NCBI GenBank assembly: GCA_025351745.1
Contig: JANXVI010000357.1
Coordinates: forward strand, 1 to 59,881
Source: Rhodoferax sp.
GTDB lineage: Bacteria > Pseudomonadota > Gammaproteobacteria > Burkholderiales > Burkholderiaceae_C
Direction of reading: 5' to 3'
DNA: 59,881 nucleotides
Made by a program: the position numbers and the translations under genes. Of the stretch, positions 9,189 to 20,530 are shown one piece after another (position 1 is the stretch's first letter; each line of letters starts with the position of its first letter). Under the pieces are notes generated by a model. The model was not told the origin of the DNA and ran no database searches. It saw nothing but the letters and a program-made list of their open reading frames with translations.

Positions 9189-11144
9189 TCAGGCGATAGC
9201 GACGTCGACTTCGATATCGGCGTGCCTATGGGCAGCAATCAGGTAGTCAGTCAACTCGATCAATTTCAGCTCTATCTGGTTTAGCGCGACTTCTTGCTGG
9301 TCAACATCCTGGATGCGGTCTTCCAGACCACCGGCCGCCTGCTGGATGCGGTCTATAGCTTCGATGCGGCGGCTGAAATTGCGACGGCGTTCGCGCAACT
9401 GCGCATCCAACTGGGCCGCAGCGGATTTGCTCCACAGTTCCACATCACCCAAGGCCGTTTCGTGGATGCCGCGCAAGCGGGTGGAAAGTGCCCGCACCAA
9501 ACGGTCGGCAAACTCCGGCTGCGCCAGCTTAAAGGCATTGCCGATACCCAGGTATTGCACGTGGCTGCGTTCCACCATGTTCAAGTCGGTCAAGTACTGC
9601 GCCATCTGCGGCTCAGTGGGTGCTTGTAATGAAAAGCCGTGTTCCCCGTTGAGCTGGCGAAAGGTGGCCGCCAACATGGACTGGATATCGCCACACAGGG
9701 CCTGTACCGTTTGAAGGTTGGCCCGCAGACGGTCAAAGGTTTCACCATAGGCCCGTTTGACACCCAGCTTGAGGCCCTTTTGCAGCAGTGTCGCCGTCAG
9801 GTTGGCCATCTCTTTCTTCAGCGCCGTCGAACCCAAAATACCAAACACCTCGCGCAACAGTTTGAGGTGTACCGAGCGAACCGCGTGGATCTTGGCGCCG
9901 CCCAGATCGAACTCGGCCTGCTCTTGCGAAATGCGCGAGCGCATGTGCTTGATGACGGTCGCGTTCTTGCCCTGCAAACCCTTGAGTTCCATCATCTGTT
10001 CGGTCAGATCGCGTTTGCGGATGTTGATTACACGACCGGTTTCGGCGCGCAAATCGGTAATGCCCGAGGCCATGGCCTCTCCCAGGATACGCTGGCGTTT
10101 GCCCATCATGCCGCGACCCAATGCATCTTCCAACACGGGCAGGCAACTGCGTTGGAGCAATTCGTCATCCTCGGTGACTTTGGCAACAAGGCCCTTTTGG
10201 GCCGATACGGCAATCACGCGGTCGCGGGGAATGCCCAGTATCTCGGCCGTGGTGGCCTTTTGCCGCTCGATCTGGGCCTCTATCTGTGCCGGAGTGCTCA
10301 AGGCGTCCCATAGGGTATCGATTTTGTTCAGCACTACCAGGCGGGCGTCGGTCTCGCCCGACTCAGTTATCAGGTGCTCGCGCCAGATGGACAGGTCGGA
10401 CTTGGTGACGCCAGTATCGGCACCCAAGATAAACACAACGGCATGTGCCTGCGGAATCAGGCTGACAGTCAATTCCGGCTCTGCGCCGATGGCGTTCAGT
10501 CCCGGCGTATCCAAAATGACCAATCCCTGCTTGAGCAAAGGATGGGCAATATTGATCAATGCATGACGCCATTTAGGCACTTCGACCATGCCTTGGGCGT
10601 CCACCATGGGATTGTCTTCGGGGGCCTGGTTGTGCCAAAAACCCAGGGCTCTAGCCTCGTCTTGCGTGACCTTGCGGGTTTCGGCAACTTTTTCCAAAGC
10701 GCCTGCCAACTGTTGCGGATTGTTGACATCCAGGTCAATCCGGGTCCATTTTTCCGGCACCATGCGCCATTCCATCAGGGCCTGGGGCTGTAAACGGGTC
10801 TCAATCGGGAGCAGGCGCAGGCACGGCGGCACATCGGCGTCGTAGCCCATCTCGGTCGGACACATCGTGGTGCGACCGGCGCTGGCGGGCATGATGCGCC
10901 GACCATAACCGGCAAAGAACACGGCGTTGATCATCTCGGATTTGCCGCGTGAAAATTCCGCGACAAAGGCCACCATTACCTTGTCAGAACGTACCTGAGT
11001 GCCCAAGCGCTTCAAACGTTCTTCGACCGCTGCATCCAGCAGCTCGTTATCCTTCATCCACTCGCCAAGCAACTTCAAACGCAGTGCGAATTCGCGTCGC
11101 CAAGTACCCAGTTGGTCAAATTGATCGTTAAATGAAGTAGTCAA
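9189..11144 (-). CDS. Bacterial dynamin-like GTPase
   Basis: The G domain is clear: G1 AEFSRGKS (about residues 62-69), a conserved Thr in GRTTMCP for G2, G3 DTPG (near 208) and G4 NKID (near 260). The C-terminal 350 residues are helical with coiled-coil character, as in dynamin-family membrane-remodelling proteins. No transmembrane helix is obvious, so membrane association would be peripheral. The start codon appears to be TTG at 11144. It sits between mutM and mutY, both enzymes of 8-oxoguanine repair; I recall this arrangement in related betaproteobacteria. Substrate membrane and role are unknown. Confidence 0.88.
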   Translation of the reverse strand: MTTSFNDQFDQLGTWRREFALRLKLLGEWMKDNELLDAAVEERLKRLGTQVRSDKVMVAFVAEFSRGKSEMINAVFFAGYGRRIMPASAGRTTMCPTEMGYDADVPPCLRLLPIETRLQPQALMEWRMVPEKWTRIDLDVNNPQQLAGALEKVAETRKVTQDEARALGFWHNQAPEDNPMVDAQGMVEVPKWRHALINIAHPLLKQGLVILDTPGLNAIGAEPELTVSLIPQAHAVVFILGADTGVTKSDLSIWREHLITESGETDARLVVLNKIDTLWDALSTPAQIEAQIERQKATTAEILGIPRDRVIAVSAQKGLVAKVTEDDELLQRSCLPVLEDALGRGMMGKRQRILGEAMASGITDLRAETGRVINIRKRDLTEQMMELKGLQGKNATVIKHMRSRISQEQAEFDLGGAKIHAVRSVHLKLLREVFGILGSTALKKEMANLTATLLQKGLKLGVKRAYGETFDRLRANLQTVQALCGDIQSMLAATFRQLNGEHGFSLQAPTEPQMAQYLTDLNMVERSHVQYLGIGNAFKLAQPEFADRLVRALSTRLRGIHETALGDVELWSKSAAAQLDAQLRERRRNFSRRIEAIDRIQQAAGGLEDRIQDVDQQEVALNQIELKLIELTDYLIAAHRHADIEVDVAIA

Positions 11145-11194
11145 GAGTTCCCCCGTCTAGCTGCTCAATATAGCACTGCCCTCAGCCCTGAAGT

Positions 11195-12010
11195 TCAGGC
11201 ATTCTGGCATTGGCCACAGAAAAATGTGGACCTCTGACCCTGCCGCATGGTGCGAATCGGTGCGTTGCAGACTTTGCAAGGCAATCCGTCACGGGCGTAC
11301 ACCATGGCATCGAGCTGGAAATGCCCGGCTTCGCCTTGTGCGTTGGAGAAATCACGCAGCGTGCTGCCGCCTCTTTCCACTGCGCGCGTCAGAACGTCGC
11401 GAATGGCTTGGTGCAAGCGGGCAGCGCGTGGCCGGCTTAGCCGCGACGCCGGTGTGCTGGGCCGAATACCCGCTAGAAACAAGACCTCTGACGCATAAAT
11501 GTTGCCAACCCCCACGACGACATCGCCTGCCAGCAAGACCTGCTTGATCGGTGCCTTGCGCCTGGCCAGGCCTTGGTGGAACAGCTTGGCGTCAAATCCG
11601 TCGTCCAGAGGCTCCATTCCCAATTTCCCAAGGAGCCTTTGGGCCACGGGGTCAACCTCGTTGGCGGCAAAAACGACAGCACCAAAGCGGCGCGGGTCGT
11701 TGAGGCGCAGCACGCCCTGCGACGTGCGCAGTTCAAAATGGTCATGCTTTCCAGGCGCGGGGGGCTCCAGCATGAAAGACAAACTGCCGGACATTCCCAA
11801 ATGCACCAGCAAAAGCCCCTGGTCCAGATCCAGCAGCAAATACTTGCCTCTGCGCCGCACCGCCAGCACATGCATTCCGGCCAGCGCGTTGGGCGGGCAG
11901 TTCAATGGCCAACGCAGTGGTTTGCCCATGCGCGCCTCGACAATCTGCGCACCGGCAATGCGGTCGGCAAAACTTATGCGCGTCACTTCGACTTCTGGCA
12001 ATTCAGGCAT
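11195..12010 (-). CDS. mutM: Formamidopyrimidine-DNA glycosylase (Fpg/MutM)
   Basis: Excises 8-oxoguanine and FaPy from DNA and nicks the site. The N-terminal MPELPEVE gives the catalytic Pro2 and Glu3. The middle carries the helix-two-turn-helix region ([12 protein letters not shown]), and the C-terminus a zinc finger (CKVCNAP ... FFCGQC) that ends the protein almost immediately after its last Cys. 271 aa is the family length. It is the first gene of a minus-strand run that continues through the dynamin-like gene and mutY, and is divergent from the TPR gene with 39 bases between starts. Confidence 0.97.
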   Translation of the reverse strand: MPELPEVEVTRISFADRIAGAQIVEARMGKPLRWPLNCPPNALAGMHVLAVRRRGKYLLLDLDQGLLLVHLGMSGSLSFMLEPPAPGKHDHFELRTSQGVLRLNDPRRFGAVVFAANEVDPVAQRLLGKLGMEPLDDGFDAKLFHQGLARRKAPIKQVLLAGDVVVGVGNIYASEVLFLAGIRPSTPASRLSRPRAARLHQAIRDVLTRAVERGGSTLRDFSNAQGEAGHFQLDAMVYARDGLPCKVCNAPIRTMRQGQRSTFFCGQCQNA

Positions 12011-12049
12011 GGTGTGTGGGAGTATGTCGGGTTGGATTATTATGGTCTG

Positions 12050-13786
12050 ATGTCACGAATTCACCGCCTCTTTGCCCTCACATTGGTCGCAACCTGTATT
12101 TGCGGTGCCGCCCGGGCAGCAACGCCCAAGGCAGAGGGCCCCAACAATTCCAATTTGGACGGCGAACTGTTTTACGAAGTACTGGTGAGCGAGATCGAGT
12201 CCGTCGCCGGCGACGCCGGATCCGCCTTTGGCCTGATGCTCAATGCCGCGCGCAAAAGCAATTCACCCAAGCTGTACGAGCGAGCGATTGAAATCGCCTA
12301 CAGGGCGCGTAGTGGCGAAGCTGCGCTGGAAGCAGCCCAAGCTTGGGCGCGTGCCATGCCTTCCTCTAAAGATGCCAACCGTTACCACTTCCAGATGTTG
12401 CTGGGCCTGAACAAAATCGCCGAAACCCAGGAACCACTGAAGCGCGAACTAGTGAGCTTGGCGCCTTCCGAACGCGCGCAGGCTATCAGCCTCTTGCCAC
12501 GCTACTTCACCCGTACGACCGATAAAAAGCTGGCGGCAAAGGTCGTCGAAAAAGTGCTGCTGGCTGACACCCTGACCCGCACCACCGGACCTGCCGCATG
12601 GGCCGCCATCGGCACAATGCGCCTGCAAGCTGAGGATACACAAGGGGCACTAGAGGCAGCCCAACGTGGCTTGGCGCTCGACGGCGAATCTGAAGACGTG
12701 ATGTTGCTGGCCGTTGCGTTGATCAGCCCCAAGACGCCGCAAGCCGAGGCGATGGTGCGCAAATACCTGGCTGGCAAACCGCTGCCCGAGGTGCGCATGG
12801 CTTATGCGCGCAGCCTGCTCAACGCACAACGCTATCCCGAAATCTACGCGCAGATGCTGCAATTGACCGCCCAGACGCCGGACTACGTTGAGGCCTGGCT
12901 GTTGCGGGGCTCCATCGAATTGCAAGACGGCAAGTTGGCGCCGGCCGAGGCTTCGCTCAAAACCTATGTGGCGCTGAACCCGCCACCAGCGGACACCAGC
13001 CAAAACCCAACCATGGGCCGTGGATTGGTACAAGCCTACCTGGCGCTGTCACAGGTCGCCGAACAAGGGCAACGCCTGGACGATGCCAAAGCCTATTTGG
13101 ACCACATCGTCGGCTCGCGAGATGAGTTGCGGGTACAGAAGCGCTATGCCGCAATCTTGGCCCGCCAGGGCAAGCTGGCCGAAGCCCGCGCCGCTATCCG
13201 CGACGTTGCAGAACTGCAATCCACTGACGCGCTGGACAAGCTCAATGCCGAAGCCCAGTTGCTGCGCGACAACCACGAATACGCGGCAGCGCACCAACTC
13301 CTGGTTGAAGCGAGCGCCCGCTACCCGAACGATACGGAACTGGTTTACGACCTTGCCATGATGGCCGAGAAATTGGGCAAGTCAGACGAGATGGAACAAC
13401 TGCTGCGCAGGGTGATTGACTCCAAGCCCGACTACCACCATGCGTACAACGCCCTGGGGTATTCGCTGGCGGATCGCAACATCCGCTTGCCCGAGGCACG
13501 CCAACTCATCCAACAGGCTTTGAAGATTGCGCCCGACGACCCTTTCATCATGGACAGCTTGGCATGGGTCGAGTTTCGCTCCGGCAATTCGACCGAGGCT
13601 ATTCGGCTGCTGCAAGGTGCATTCCAGGCGCGGCCGGATGCTGAAATCGCAGCCCACCTGGGTGAAGTGCTATGGAGCGTCGGCCAAAAGGACCAAGCCA
13701 GCGCCATCTGGAAAGAAGGCTCAGGCCTGAACCCACAAAACGAAACCCTGCGCGACACCATGCAACGCCTGCGCGGCAAGCCGTGA
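12050..13786 (+). CDS. Exported tetratricopeptide-repeat protein
   Basis: 578 aa with a cleavable signal peptide (ending [10 protein letters not shown]), then TPR-like helical repeats across most of the length; clear units lie near residues 445-500 ([20 protein letters not shown]). Such proteins scaffold envelope assembly. The reading frame is open upstream to 11573, but that part is antisense to mutM, and the ATG at 12050 begins a good signal peptide. Its stop overlaps the GTG start of lolB, an order seen in other betaproteobacteria, which suggests a shared envelope role. Confidence 0.85.
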   Translation: MSRIHRLFALTLVATCICGAARAATPKAEGPNNSNLDGELFYEVLVSEIESVAGDAGSAFGLMLNAARKSNSPKLYERAIEIAYRARSGEAALEAAQAWARAMPSSKDANRYHFQMLLGLNKIAETQEPLKRELVSLAPSERAQAISLLPRYFTRTTDKKLAAKVVEKVLLADTLTRTTGPAAWAAIGTMRLQAEDTQGALEAAQRGLALDGESEDVMLLAVALISPKTPQAEAMVRKYLAGKPLPEVRMAYARSLLNAQRYPEIYAQMLQLTAQTPDYVEAWLLRGSIELQDGKLAPAEASLKTYVALNPPPADTSQNPTMGRGLVQAYLALSQVAEQGQRLDDAKAYLDHIVGSRDELRVQKRYAAILARQGKLAEARAAIRDVAELQSTDALDKLNAEAQLLRDNHEYAAAHQLLVEASARYPNDTELVYDLAMMAEKLGKSDEMEQLLRRVIDSKPDYHHAYNALGYSLADRNIRLPEARQLIQQALKIAPDDPFIMDSLAWVEFRSGNSTEAIRLLQGAFQARPDAEIAAHLGEVLWSVGQKDQASAIWKEGSGLNPQNETLRDTMQRLRGKP

Positions 13787-14298
13787 CCGCGCTCGCCCGT
13801 CCTGGCCTGCGCCAGATTTTAGCCCTCGCCTTTTTGCACACTATCTTTTTGATAGCTGGTTGCGCCCATTCTACGAGGGCTAGCGGCTCATTCGACAAAA
13901 ACGATGCCTACTGGCAGGGGCGCTTGGCACTGAAGGTACACAGCACACCGGAGCAAGCATTTTCCGCGGACTTTGAGCTTCAGGGCAATGCACAGGCGGG
14001 TGCGCTGTCGTTCTTCACCCCCTTGGGCAGCACTGCCGCGCGCATGCAGTGGGACGCTGCGGGCGCGCAATTGCAAACCACCGGTGCGCCGCAGCGCTTT
14101 GAATCGCTGGATGCCTTGACCCTGCACACCACCGGCGCCACGTTGCCGGTTGCCAGCCTGTTTGCCTGGCTCAAGGGCGACGAGCCTCCGACACCCGGAT
14201 GGCAGGTCGACTTGCAGGGCCTGCCGCAAGGGCGCCTCCATGCACAACGCCTGGCACCCGAAGTTCCGGCCGATCTCAAAATCATCTTGGAGCGCTGA
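13783..14298 (+). CDS. lolB: Outer-membrane lipoprotein insertase LolB
   Basis: LolB receives lipoproteins from LolA and inserts them into the outer membrane. The product (171 aa from GTG) has a lipoprotein signal with lipobox LIAGC, Cys27 being the acylated residue. The mature start DAYWQGRLALKV and the following strands match the LolB half-barrel. The GTG start overlaps the TGA of the TPR gene by four bases. Residues 20-36, including the lipobox, are encoded by dispersed repeat copy D. A longer open frame from 13672 lies inside the TPR gene and is rejected. Confidence 0.9.
   Translation: MTALARPGLRQILALAFLHTIFLIAGCAHSTRASGSFDKNDAYWQGRLALKVHSTPEQAFSADFELQGNAQAGALSFFTPLGSTAARMQWDAAGAQLQTTGAPQRFESLDALTLHTTGATLPVASLFAWLKGDEPPTPGWQVDLQGLPQGRLHAQRLAPEVPADLKIILER
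13840..13893 (+). repeat. Dispersed repeat, copy D, inside the lolB signal peptide
   Basis: CTATCTTTTTGATAGC hairpin followed by TTCTACGAGGGCTAGCGGCTC, anchors at 13840 and 13879. It is read in frame as TIFLIAGCAHSTRASGS, so it encodes the lipobox and acylated Cys of LolB. The first anchor is ACT instead of GCT. Confidence 0.85.
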
Positions 14299-14315
14299 GC
14301 CCGGGCCATCCACGT

Positions 14316-15197
14316 ATGCAGTCGCTCTACGACATACCCGCCCCCGCCAAGCTCAACCTGTTTCTGCACATCACGGGCCGCCGCCCCGATGGCTACCATC
14401 TGCTGCAGTCGGTATTTATGCTGATCGACTGGTGCGATACGCTGCATTTTGACCTGCGCACAGACGGTCAAATCAGCCGCGAGGACCTGACCTGGGCTTT
14501 GCCGGCCGATGATTTGGTGGTGCGTGCAGCCGAGGCCTTGCAACGGGCGAGCGGCTGCCATCTGGGTGCACACATTGGCATCGCCAAGTCGGTGCCGGCG
14601 CAGGCCGGCATGGGCGGTGGATCATCGGATGCGGCCTCGACTTTGCTCGCGCTGAACCGACTGTGGAAGCTCAATTTCTCGGTAGAAACACTATCCTCCA
14701 TTGGCCTGGGGCTCGGCGCGGATGTGCCTTTTTTTCTCTGCGGCAAGCATGCCTGGGTTGAGGGCATAGGCGAAAAGATCACCCCCTTAGAATTGCCTCG
14801 CGCGCGCTTTGTCGTCGTCAAACCAGAGGCGGGATTGACGACTCAGCTAATTTTTTCTGACCCGGAGTTGAAGCGCGATTCCGAAACTGCTATAATTTCA
14901 GGCTTCGCTGCAAACACGATCGAGCGTATTTTTAAATACGGTCACAATGACTTGCAAGCCGTTGCCCAGAAGCTGTGCCCAGGTGTGAGTAGAGCCCTAG
15001 AATGGCTTGAATCGCAGGGCTTGAGTGGTCGGATGACGGGCTCTGGAAGTGCTGTATTTGCGCAACTGCTGCATGGTATCGACGAAAATATTGACAGGCA
15101 AAGCGCGCCGGACGCGCTGCAAGTCAGGCTTTGCAGCAACATGGATGTTCATCCCCTGATGGGTTGGGCACCCAGCGATAGGCTAGTGAAGGTTTGA
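14316..15197 (+). CDS. ispE: 4-diphosphocytidyl-2-C-methyl-D-erythritol kinase
   Basis: GHMP-family kinase of the MEP isoprenoid pathway. The N-terminus reads PAPAKLNLFLHITGRRPDGYH with the catalytic Lys. The ATP-binding glycine motif is PAQAGMGGGSSDAAS (about residues 96-110), followed by LGADVPFFL. The C-terminal GRMTGSGSAVFA is the third GHMP motif. 293 aa is typical. The ATG at 14316 follows lolB by 17 bases; the frame is open further upstream but only within lolB. tRNA-Gln follows. Confidence 0.96.
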   Translation: MQSLYDIPAPAKLNLFLHITGRRPDGYHLLQSVFMLIDWCDTLHFDLRTDGQISREDLTWALPADDLVVRAAEALQRASGCHLGAHIGIAKSVPAQAGMGGGSSDAASTLLALNRLWKLNFSVETLSSIGLGLGADVPFFLCGKHAWVEGIGEKITPLELPRARFVVVKPEAGLTTQLIFSDPELKRDSETAIISGFAANTIERIFKYGHNDLQAVAQKLCPGVSRALEWLESQGLSGRMTGSGSAVFAQLLHGIDENIDRQSAPDALQVRLCSNMDVHPLMGWAPSDRLVKV

Positions 15198-15240
15198 ATG
15201 ATGGTTTAAGGGTGGGCAGCTTTTAGTTGTCAACCTGTGT

Positions 15241-15317
15241 AGGGGAGTCGCCAAGTTGGTTAAGGCACTGGATTTTGATTCCAGCATGCGAAGGTTCGAA
15301 TCCTTCTTCCCCTGCCA
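15241..15317 (+). tRNA. tRNA-Gln (anticodon UUG)
   Basis: Cloverleaf: acceptor AGGGGAG/TTCCCCT, D stem GCC/GGC, anticodon stem CTGGA/TCCAG with anticodon TTG at 15275-15277, T arm GAAGG-TTCGAAT-CCTTC, discriminator G and encoded CCA ending at 15317. Its place between ispE and prs is a conserved betaproteobacterial arrangement. Confidence 0.97.
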
Positions 15318-15395
15318 AATCTGTTGCCCGGCAAAGATCCGGTCACAGCAAGCGCAACGTACAGGCAAAAACCCAATCTAATCGCTGGAATCCGT

Positions 15396-16373
15396 ATGCA
15401 GGCCTCACCACCCCCAGATTTCATGGTTTTTACCGGCAATGCCAATCCAGGCATGGCGGCAGACATTGCGCTCCACCTGGGCATCTCCCTGGGTGCTGCA
15501 ACGGTCGGTCGCTTCTCCGATGGCGAAGTCACGGTAGAGATTAACCAGAACGTTCGGGCCCGCGATGTGTTTGTGGTGCAAAGCACGTGCGCACCCACCA
15601 ATGAAAATTTGATGGAATTGCTGATCATGGTCGACGCGCTCAAGCGTGCATCGGCCGAACGCATCAGCGCAGTGATTCCATATTTTGGCTATGCCCGGCA
15701 AGACCGCCGCCCACGCTCCAGCCGCGTGCCCATCACGGCCAAGGTGGTGGCCAATATGCTGCAGACCGTGGGCGTGGCCCGCGTGCTGACCATGGATTTG
15801 CACGCCGACCAGATCCAGGGATTCTTTGACATCCCTGTGGACAATATTTATGCGTCGCCCGTGTTGTTGGGGGATTTGCGCCAGAAGAATTACGAAGACC
15901 TGATCGTGGTCTCGCCCGACGTGGGTGGTGTGGTGCGTGCCCGTGCGCTGGCCAAGCAGCTGAACTGCGATCTGGCCATCATCGACAAACGCCGTCCACG
16001 CGCCAATGTCAGCGAAGTGATGCACGTGATTGGCGAGATTGATGGCCGCAACTGCGTCATCATGGACGACATGATCGACACGGCCGGCACGCTGGTCAAG
16101 GCCGCCGAAGTGCTCAAGGAGCGCGGCGCCAAGAAGGTGTATGCCTATTGCACGCACCCCATTTTTTCGGGGCCCGCCATCGAGCGCATCGCCAATGGCG
16201 GCGCACTCGATGAAGTCGTGGTTACCAACACGATCCCTTTGAGCGCTGCCGCATCGCAGTGCCAAAAAATTCGCCAACTCACCGTGGCACCGCTGATCGC
16301 AGAGACGATTCAGCGCATGGCCAAGGGTGAGTCGGTCATGAGTTTGTTCTCGGATCAAGAGAACCTTTTCTAG
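15396..16373 (+). CDS. prs: Ribose-phosphate pyrophosphokinase
   Basis: Makes PRPP from ribose 5-phosphate and ATP for nucleotide, His, Trp and NAD synthesis. It shows the N-terminal [10 protein letters not shown], the flexible catalytic [11 protein letters not shown], the divalent-metal site [17 protein letters not shown] and the PRPP loop [11 protein letters not shown]. The ATG at 15396 (MQASPPP) gives 325 aa; the frame runs open to 15324 but extends beyond the normal N-terminus. Confidence 0.97.
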   Translation: MQASPPPDFMVFTGNANPGMAADIALHLGISLGAATVGRFSDGEVTVEINQNVRARDVFVVQSTCAPTNENLMELLIMVDALKRASAERISAVIPYFGYARQDRRPRSSRVPITAKVVANMLQTVGVARVLTMDLHADQIQGFFDIPVDNIYASPVLLGDLRQKNYEDLIVVSPDVGGVVRARALAKQLNCDLAIIDKRRPRANVSEVMHVIGEIDGRNCVIMDDMIDTAGTLVKAAEVLKERGAKKVYAYCTHPIFSGPAIERIANGGALDEVVVTNTIPLSAAASQCQKIRQLTVAPLIAETIQRMAKGESVMSLFSDQENLF

Positions 16374-16410
16374 GGTTCTTGCGAAATCTCAACGGGGTTT
16401 TGCCCAGGAC

Positions 16411-16454
16411 AAAAAGCAAGCGCCGCTGCATAGGGCAGCGATTCAGCGCTTTTG
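16411..16454 (+). terminator. Possible terminator or processing hairpin between prs and rplY
   Basis: CGCTGC-ATAGG-GCAGCG forms a perfect six-base stem, flanked by AAAAGC and GCTTTT that could extend it with an internal bulge, followed by a weak T run. It may reduce read-through or be an RNA processing signal. Confidence 0.35.
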
Positions 16455-16502
16455 TTAAACCGGAGTCACACTGGTCGCGGTGGATTCCTTCAGGAGTAAG
16501 TT

Positions 16503-17192
16503 ATGAAATTTGTCGCTTTTGAGCGCGCTAAGCAGGGCACGGGTGCGAGCCGCCGTCTCCGCATTTCGGGTCGCACACCGGGCATCGTTTACGGTGGAAC
16601 TGGTGAACCGCTGTTGGTCGAACTGGACCACAACGCACTGTGGCATGCCATCAAGAAAGAAGCCTTCCACGCATCCGTTCTCAACATGGAACTGGCTGGC
16701 AAGGAAAGCAAAGTTTTGTTGCGCGACGTGCAAATGCACCCTTACAAGCAATTGATCTTGCACATCGACTTCCAACGCGTCGATGCCAACACCAAAATGC
16801 ATATGAAGGTGCCATTGCACTTTAAGGGCCAAGAAGAATCGTCCGCTTTCAAGGTCGACCACTGTCTGATCAACCACGTGCTCAACGAAATCAATGTGAC
16901 CTGCCTACCCGCCGATCTGCCCGAGTTCATCGAAGTGGATCTGACTGGTTTGAAGAAGGGCACATCCTTCCACCTGAGCGACGTCAAGTTGCCAACAGGC
17001 GTGAAGACGATTGTCAAGGGTCGTGAAAACCCCGTGCTGGTCTCCGTGGTGACGTCTGCTGCTGAAGCGTCTGCCGAAGCGACCGCTGAAGCCGCTGCTG
17101 CCGCTCCCGCTGGCAAGGGTGGCAAGGCCGCTCCTGCTGCCAAGACTGCAGCTAAGGCGCCTGCCGCAAAGGCACCTGCTGCCAAGAAGTAA
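16503..17192 (+). CDS. rplY: 50S ribosomal protein L25, general stress protein Ctc form
   Basis: The N-terminal half (about 1-95) is the L25 5S-rRNA-binding domain (FERAKQGTGASRRLRISGRTPGIVYGG) and the second half is the TL5/Ctc beta domain. The last 40 residues are an Ala/Lys/Pro-rich low-complexity tail, common in Burkholderiales L25. 229 aa. A strong SD (AGGAG) sits eight bases upstream of the ATG. It lies between prs and pth in conserved order and is followed by a strong terminator. Confidence 0.96.
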   Translation: MKFVAFERAKQGTGASRRLRISGRTPGIVYGGTGEPLLVELDHNALWHAIKKEAFHASVLNMELAGKESKVLLRDVQMHPYKQLILHIDFQRVDANTKMHMKVPLHFKGQEESSAFKVDHCLINHVLNEINVTCLPADLPEFIEVDLTGLKKGTSFHLSDVKLPTGVKTIVKGRENPVLVSVVTSAAEASAEATAEAAAAAPAGKGGKAAPAAKTAAKAPAAKAPAAKK

Positions 17193-17234
17193 TCTGCTGC
17201 TCGCGCACTGATTCACACCACAGCGCAAGCTGTT

Positions 17235-17267
17235 GACGGCCCACTTCGGTGGGCCGTCGTCGTTTTT
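17235..17267 (+). terminator. Rho-independent terminator after rplY
   Basis: Perfect ten-base stem GACGGCCCAC-TTCG-GTGGGCCGTC with a UUCG tetraloop, followed by GTCGTTTTT. This separates rplY from pth. Confidence 0.93.
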
Positions 17268-17321
17268 GCTGCCTATCAAATTTGCTCTACCATCCGTGGC
17301 AACACCTTTTTCTTGCATCCC

Positions 17322-17987
17322 ATGATCAAACTGTTTGTCGGCCTGGGCAATCCCGGTCCTGAATACGACGCCACCCGCCACAACGCTGGCTTTTGGTGGA
17401 TCGACGCCCTGGCGCGCGCGCTCAAGCTCAACCTGGGCATGGACAAGGGCTACCACGGTATGCTGGCCCGCACCACCGTTCACGGGCAAACGGTCTGGTT
17501 GTTGCAACCGCAAACATTTATGAACCTTTCGGGCAAATCGGTGGGAGCGTTGGCGCGTTTCTTCAAGATTGCCTCCAACGAAATCCTGGTCGCCCATGAC
17601 GAACTGGATATTCCCCCCGGTCAGGTCAAGCTGAAATTTGGTGGCAGCCACGCTGGTCACAACGGCCTGCGCGATATCCACGCCCAATTGGGCAGCGGCG
17701 ACTACTGGCGACTGCGCCTGGGCGTAGGCCATCCTGGCGACAAGGCCGAGGTCGTCAACTGGGTGCTGAAAAAGCCGTCGCTGGACCACCGCATTGCGAT
17801 TGACCAATGTATTGATCGCTCGCTCAAAGCCCTCCCCGCCTTCCTGGCAGGAGACATGGAAAAGGCCACGCTGCTGGTGCACACCAGCAAACCGCCACGG
17901 GCACACACGCCACCAGCCCAACGCCCTACCCCACCCGCTGGTACAGCAGCGTCCACGCCAACGCAGGAACCCCAGGCCACGCCATGA
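17322..17987 (+). CDS. pth: Peptidyl-tRNA hydrolase
   Basis: Releases peptides from stalled peptidyl-t[22 protein letters not shown] contains the catalytic His (about residue 20) and [28 protein letters not shown] is the second signature. The ATG at 17322 starts [10 protein letters not shown]; a TTG at 17313 is less likely. At 221 aa it exceeds the E. coli enzyme because of a Pro/Thr-rich tail of about 30 residues. The stop overlaps the ATG of the DUF4124 gene (ATGA). Confidence 0.96.
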   Translation: MIKLFVGLGNPGPEYDATRHNAGFWWIDALARALKLNLGMDKGYHGMLARTTVHGQTVWLLQPQTFMNLSGKSVGALARFFKIASNEILVAHDELDIPPGQVKLKFGGSHAGHNGLRDIHAQLGSGDYWRLRLGVGHPGDKAEVVNWVLKKPSLDHRIAIDQCIDRSLKALPAFLAGDMEKATLLVHTSKPPRAHTPPAQRPTPPAGTAASTPTQEPQATP

Positions 17988-18448
17988 AGCACATCTCCGC
18001 ATACGCTATCATTTTCATAGCTTCTTACTCAATATCCACGAGGGCTGGCGCCGAAGAAGTCTACCGATGCGGTAGCACCTACAGCCAAAAACCGTGTCCA
18101 GATGCCGTAAAGGTCGATGTGCAGGACAGCCGCACCCCGGCGCAAAAAGCCGAGGCCGACGCCAAAACACAGAGAGAAACCGCGCAGGTTCATGCAATAG
18201 AAAAGGCACGCCAGAAAGAAGAGGCCCAGCAACGCACCGCCCAAGCCAAACTGGCCGCTGCGGATGCCAAGAAAGCTGCTGCCAGACCGCGTACCAAGGC
18301 CAGCGCCCCCACCACCGAGGGTGCTCACGCATCTGCAGGCAAGGGCAAGAAAAAGACCTCCAAAACGAAAAAAGAACCTGAATTTTTCGTCGCCAGCGCA
18401 GCGGCAGACAGACCCAAAGCCCCCGCCAAAGGCAAATCCAGCAAATAG
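17984..18448 (+). CDS. Exported DUF4124 protein
   Basis: 154 aa. The signal peptide ends at about RAGAEEV. The DUF4124 core is visible as [19 protein letters not shown] (two Cys near residues 25 and 34). After it comes a long Lys/Ala/Glu-rich helix, probably a coiled coil, and a Lys-rich tail. The family is common in betaproteobacteria and its function is not established. The ATG overlaps the pth stop, so it is cotranslated with pth. Residues 8-23 of the signal peptide are encoded by dispersed repeat copy E. Confidence 0.85.
   Translation: MKHISAYAIIFIASYSISTRAGAEEVYRCGSTYSQKPCPDAVKVDVQDSRTPAQKAEADAKTQRETAQVHAIEKARQKEEAQQRTAQAKLAAADAKKAAARPRTKASAPTTEGAHASAGKGKKKTSKTKKEPEFFVASAAADRPKAPAKGKSSK
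18005..18052 (+). repeat. Dispersed repeat, copy E, inside the DUF4124 signal peptide
   Basis: GCTATCATTTTCATAGC hairpin then ATCCACGAGGGCTGGCGCC, anchors at 18005 and 18044. Read in frame as [16 protein letters not shown], the hydrophobic core and cleavage region of the signal peptide. Confidence 0.88.
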
Positions 18449-18549
18449 CGCCCGAAGCCAACTAAAAAAACACCGCGGACCACAGTGCGGTTTGCATCAA
18501 CTGACCATAAGGTCCAATGCTTGGTTTATAGTGACCTCTCGCAATCCGC

Positions 18550-20095
<1,546 letters not shown>

Positions 20096-20530
20096 TCAGA
20101 CTTCGTCCGGTTTGACGATGAGCACCGGGATGGCGCTGGCGTGCAACACTTCGTTGGACACCGAGCCCAGCATGGCACTGCGTGCCGCACTGTTGCCACG
20201 CGCGCCCATGACGATCAGATCACAGGCAAAACGCTCGGCAATGTCGACAATGGTGTGCGCGGGGTCGCCCTTGGCCACTTCGCATTCATACTCTACGCCA
20301 GCCGCATTCAGCAACTCCTGCGCCGACAGCAGCGTGTGCTTACCCGCTTCTTCGGCTACGCGGTTGATGACCTCGGGATCATGGGCCACCAACAATTCGT
20401 ACAGCGACGCGGGCTCCTGCACATTGGCCAGCACCGCCTCGCCCCGCAGGCCCGCCAGCAGCATACGAATAGCGAAGCGCACGGCCTCCAAAGACAACTC
20501 CGAACCATCCACGGGCAGCAAGATTTTCAT
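20096..20530 (-). CDS. Universal stress protein (UspA family)
   Basis: 144 aa single Usp domain. Starts MKILLPVDGSELS and carries the ATP-binding motif G-x2-G-x9-G-S (GARGNSAARSAMLGS), so it is of the nucleotide-binding subtype. The ATG overlaps the coaD stop (ATGA). In the gene order I expect for this group, coaD is followed directly by ferredoxin, so the usp gene looks like an insertion into that cluster. Confidence 0.93.
   Translation of the reverse strand: MKILLPVDGSELSLEAVRFAIRMLLAGLRGEAVLANVQEPASLYELLVAHDPEVINRVAEEAGKHTLLSAQELLNAAGVEYECEVAKGDPAHTIVDIAERFACDLIVMGARGNSAARSAMLGSVSNEVLHASAIPVLIVKPDEV

Noticed and set aside
11573-12049. Upstream extension of the TPR frame
   Set aside because: Antisense to mutM; a proper signal peptide starts at 12050.
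13819-13830. A reverse AGGGCTAA string just before repeat copy D in lolB
   Set aside because: No hairpin half at the 39-nt distance; probably chance.
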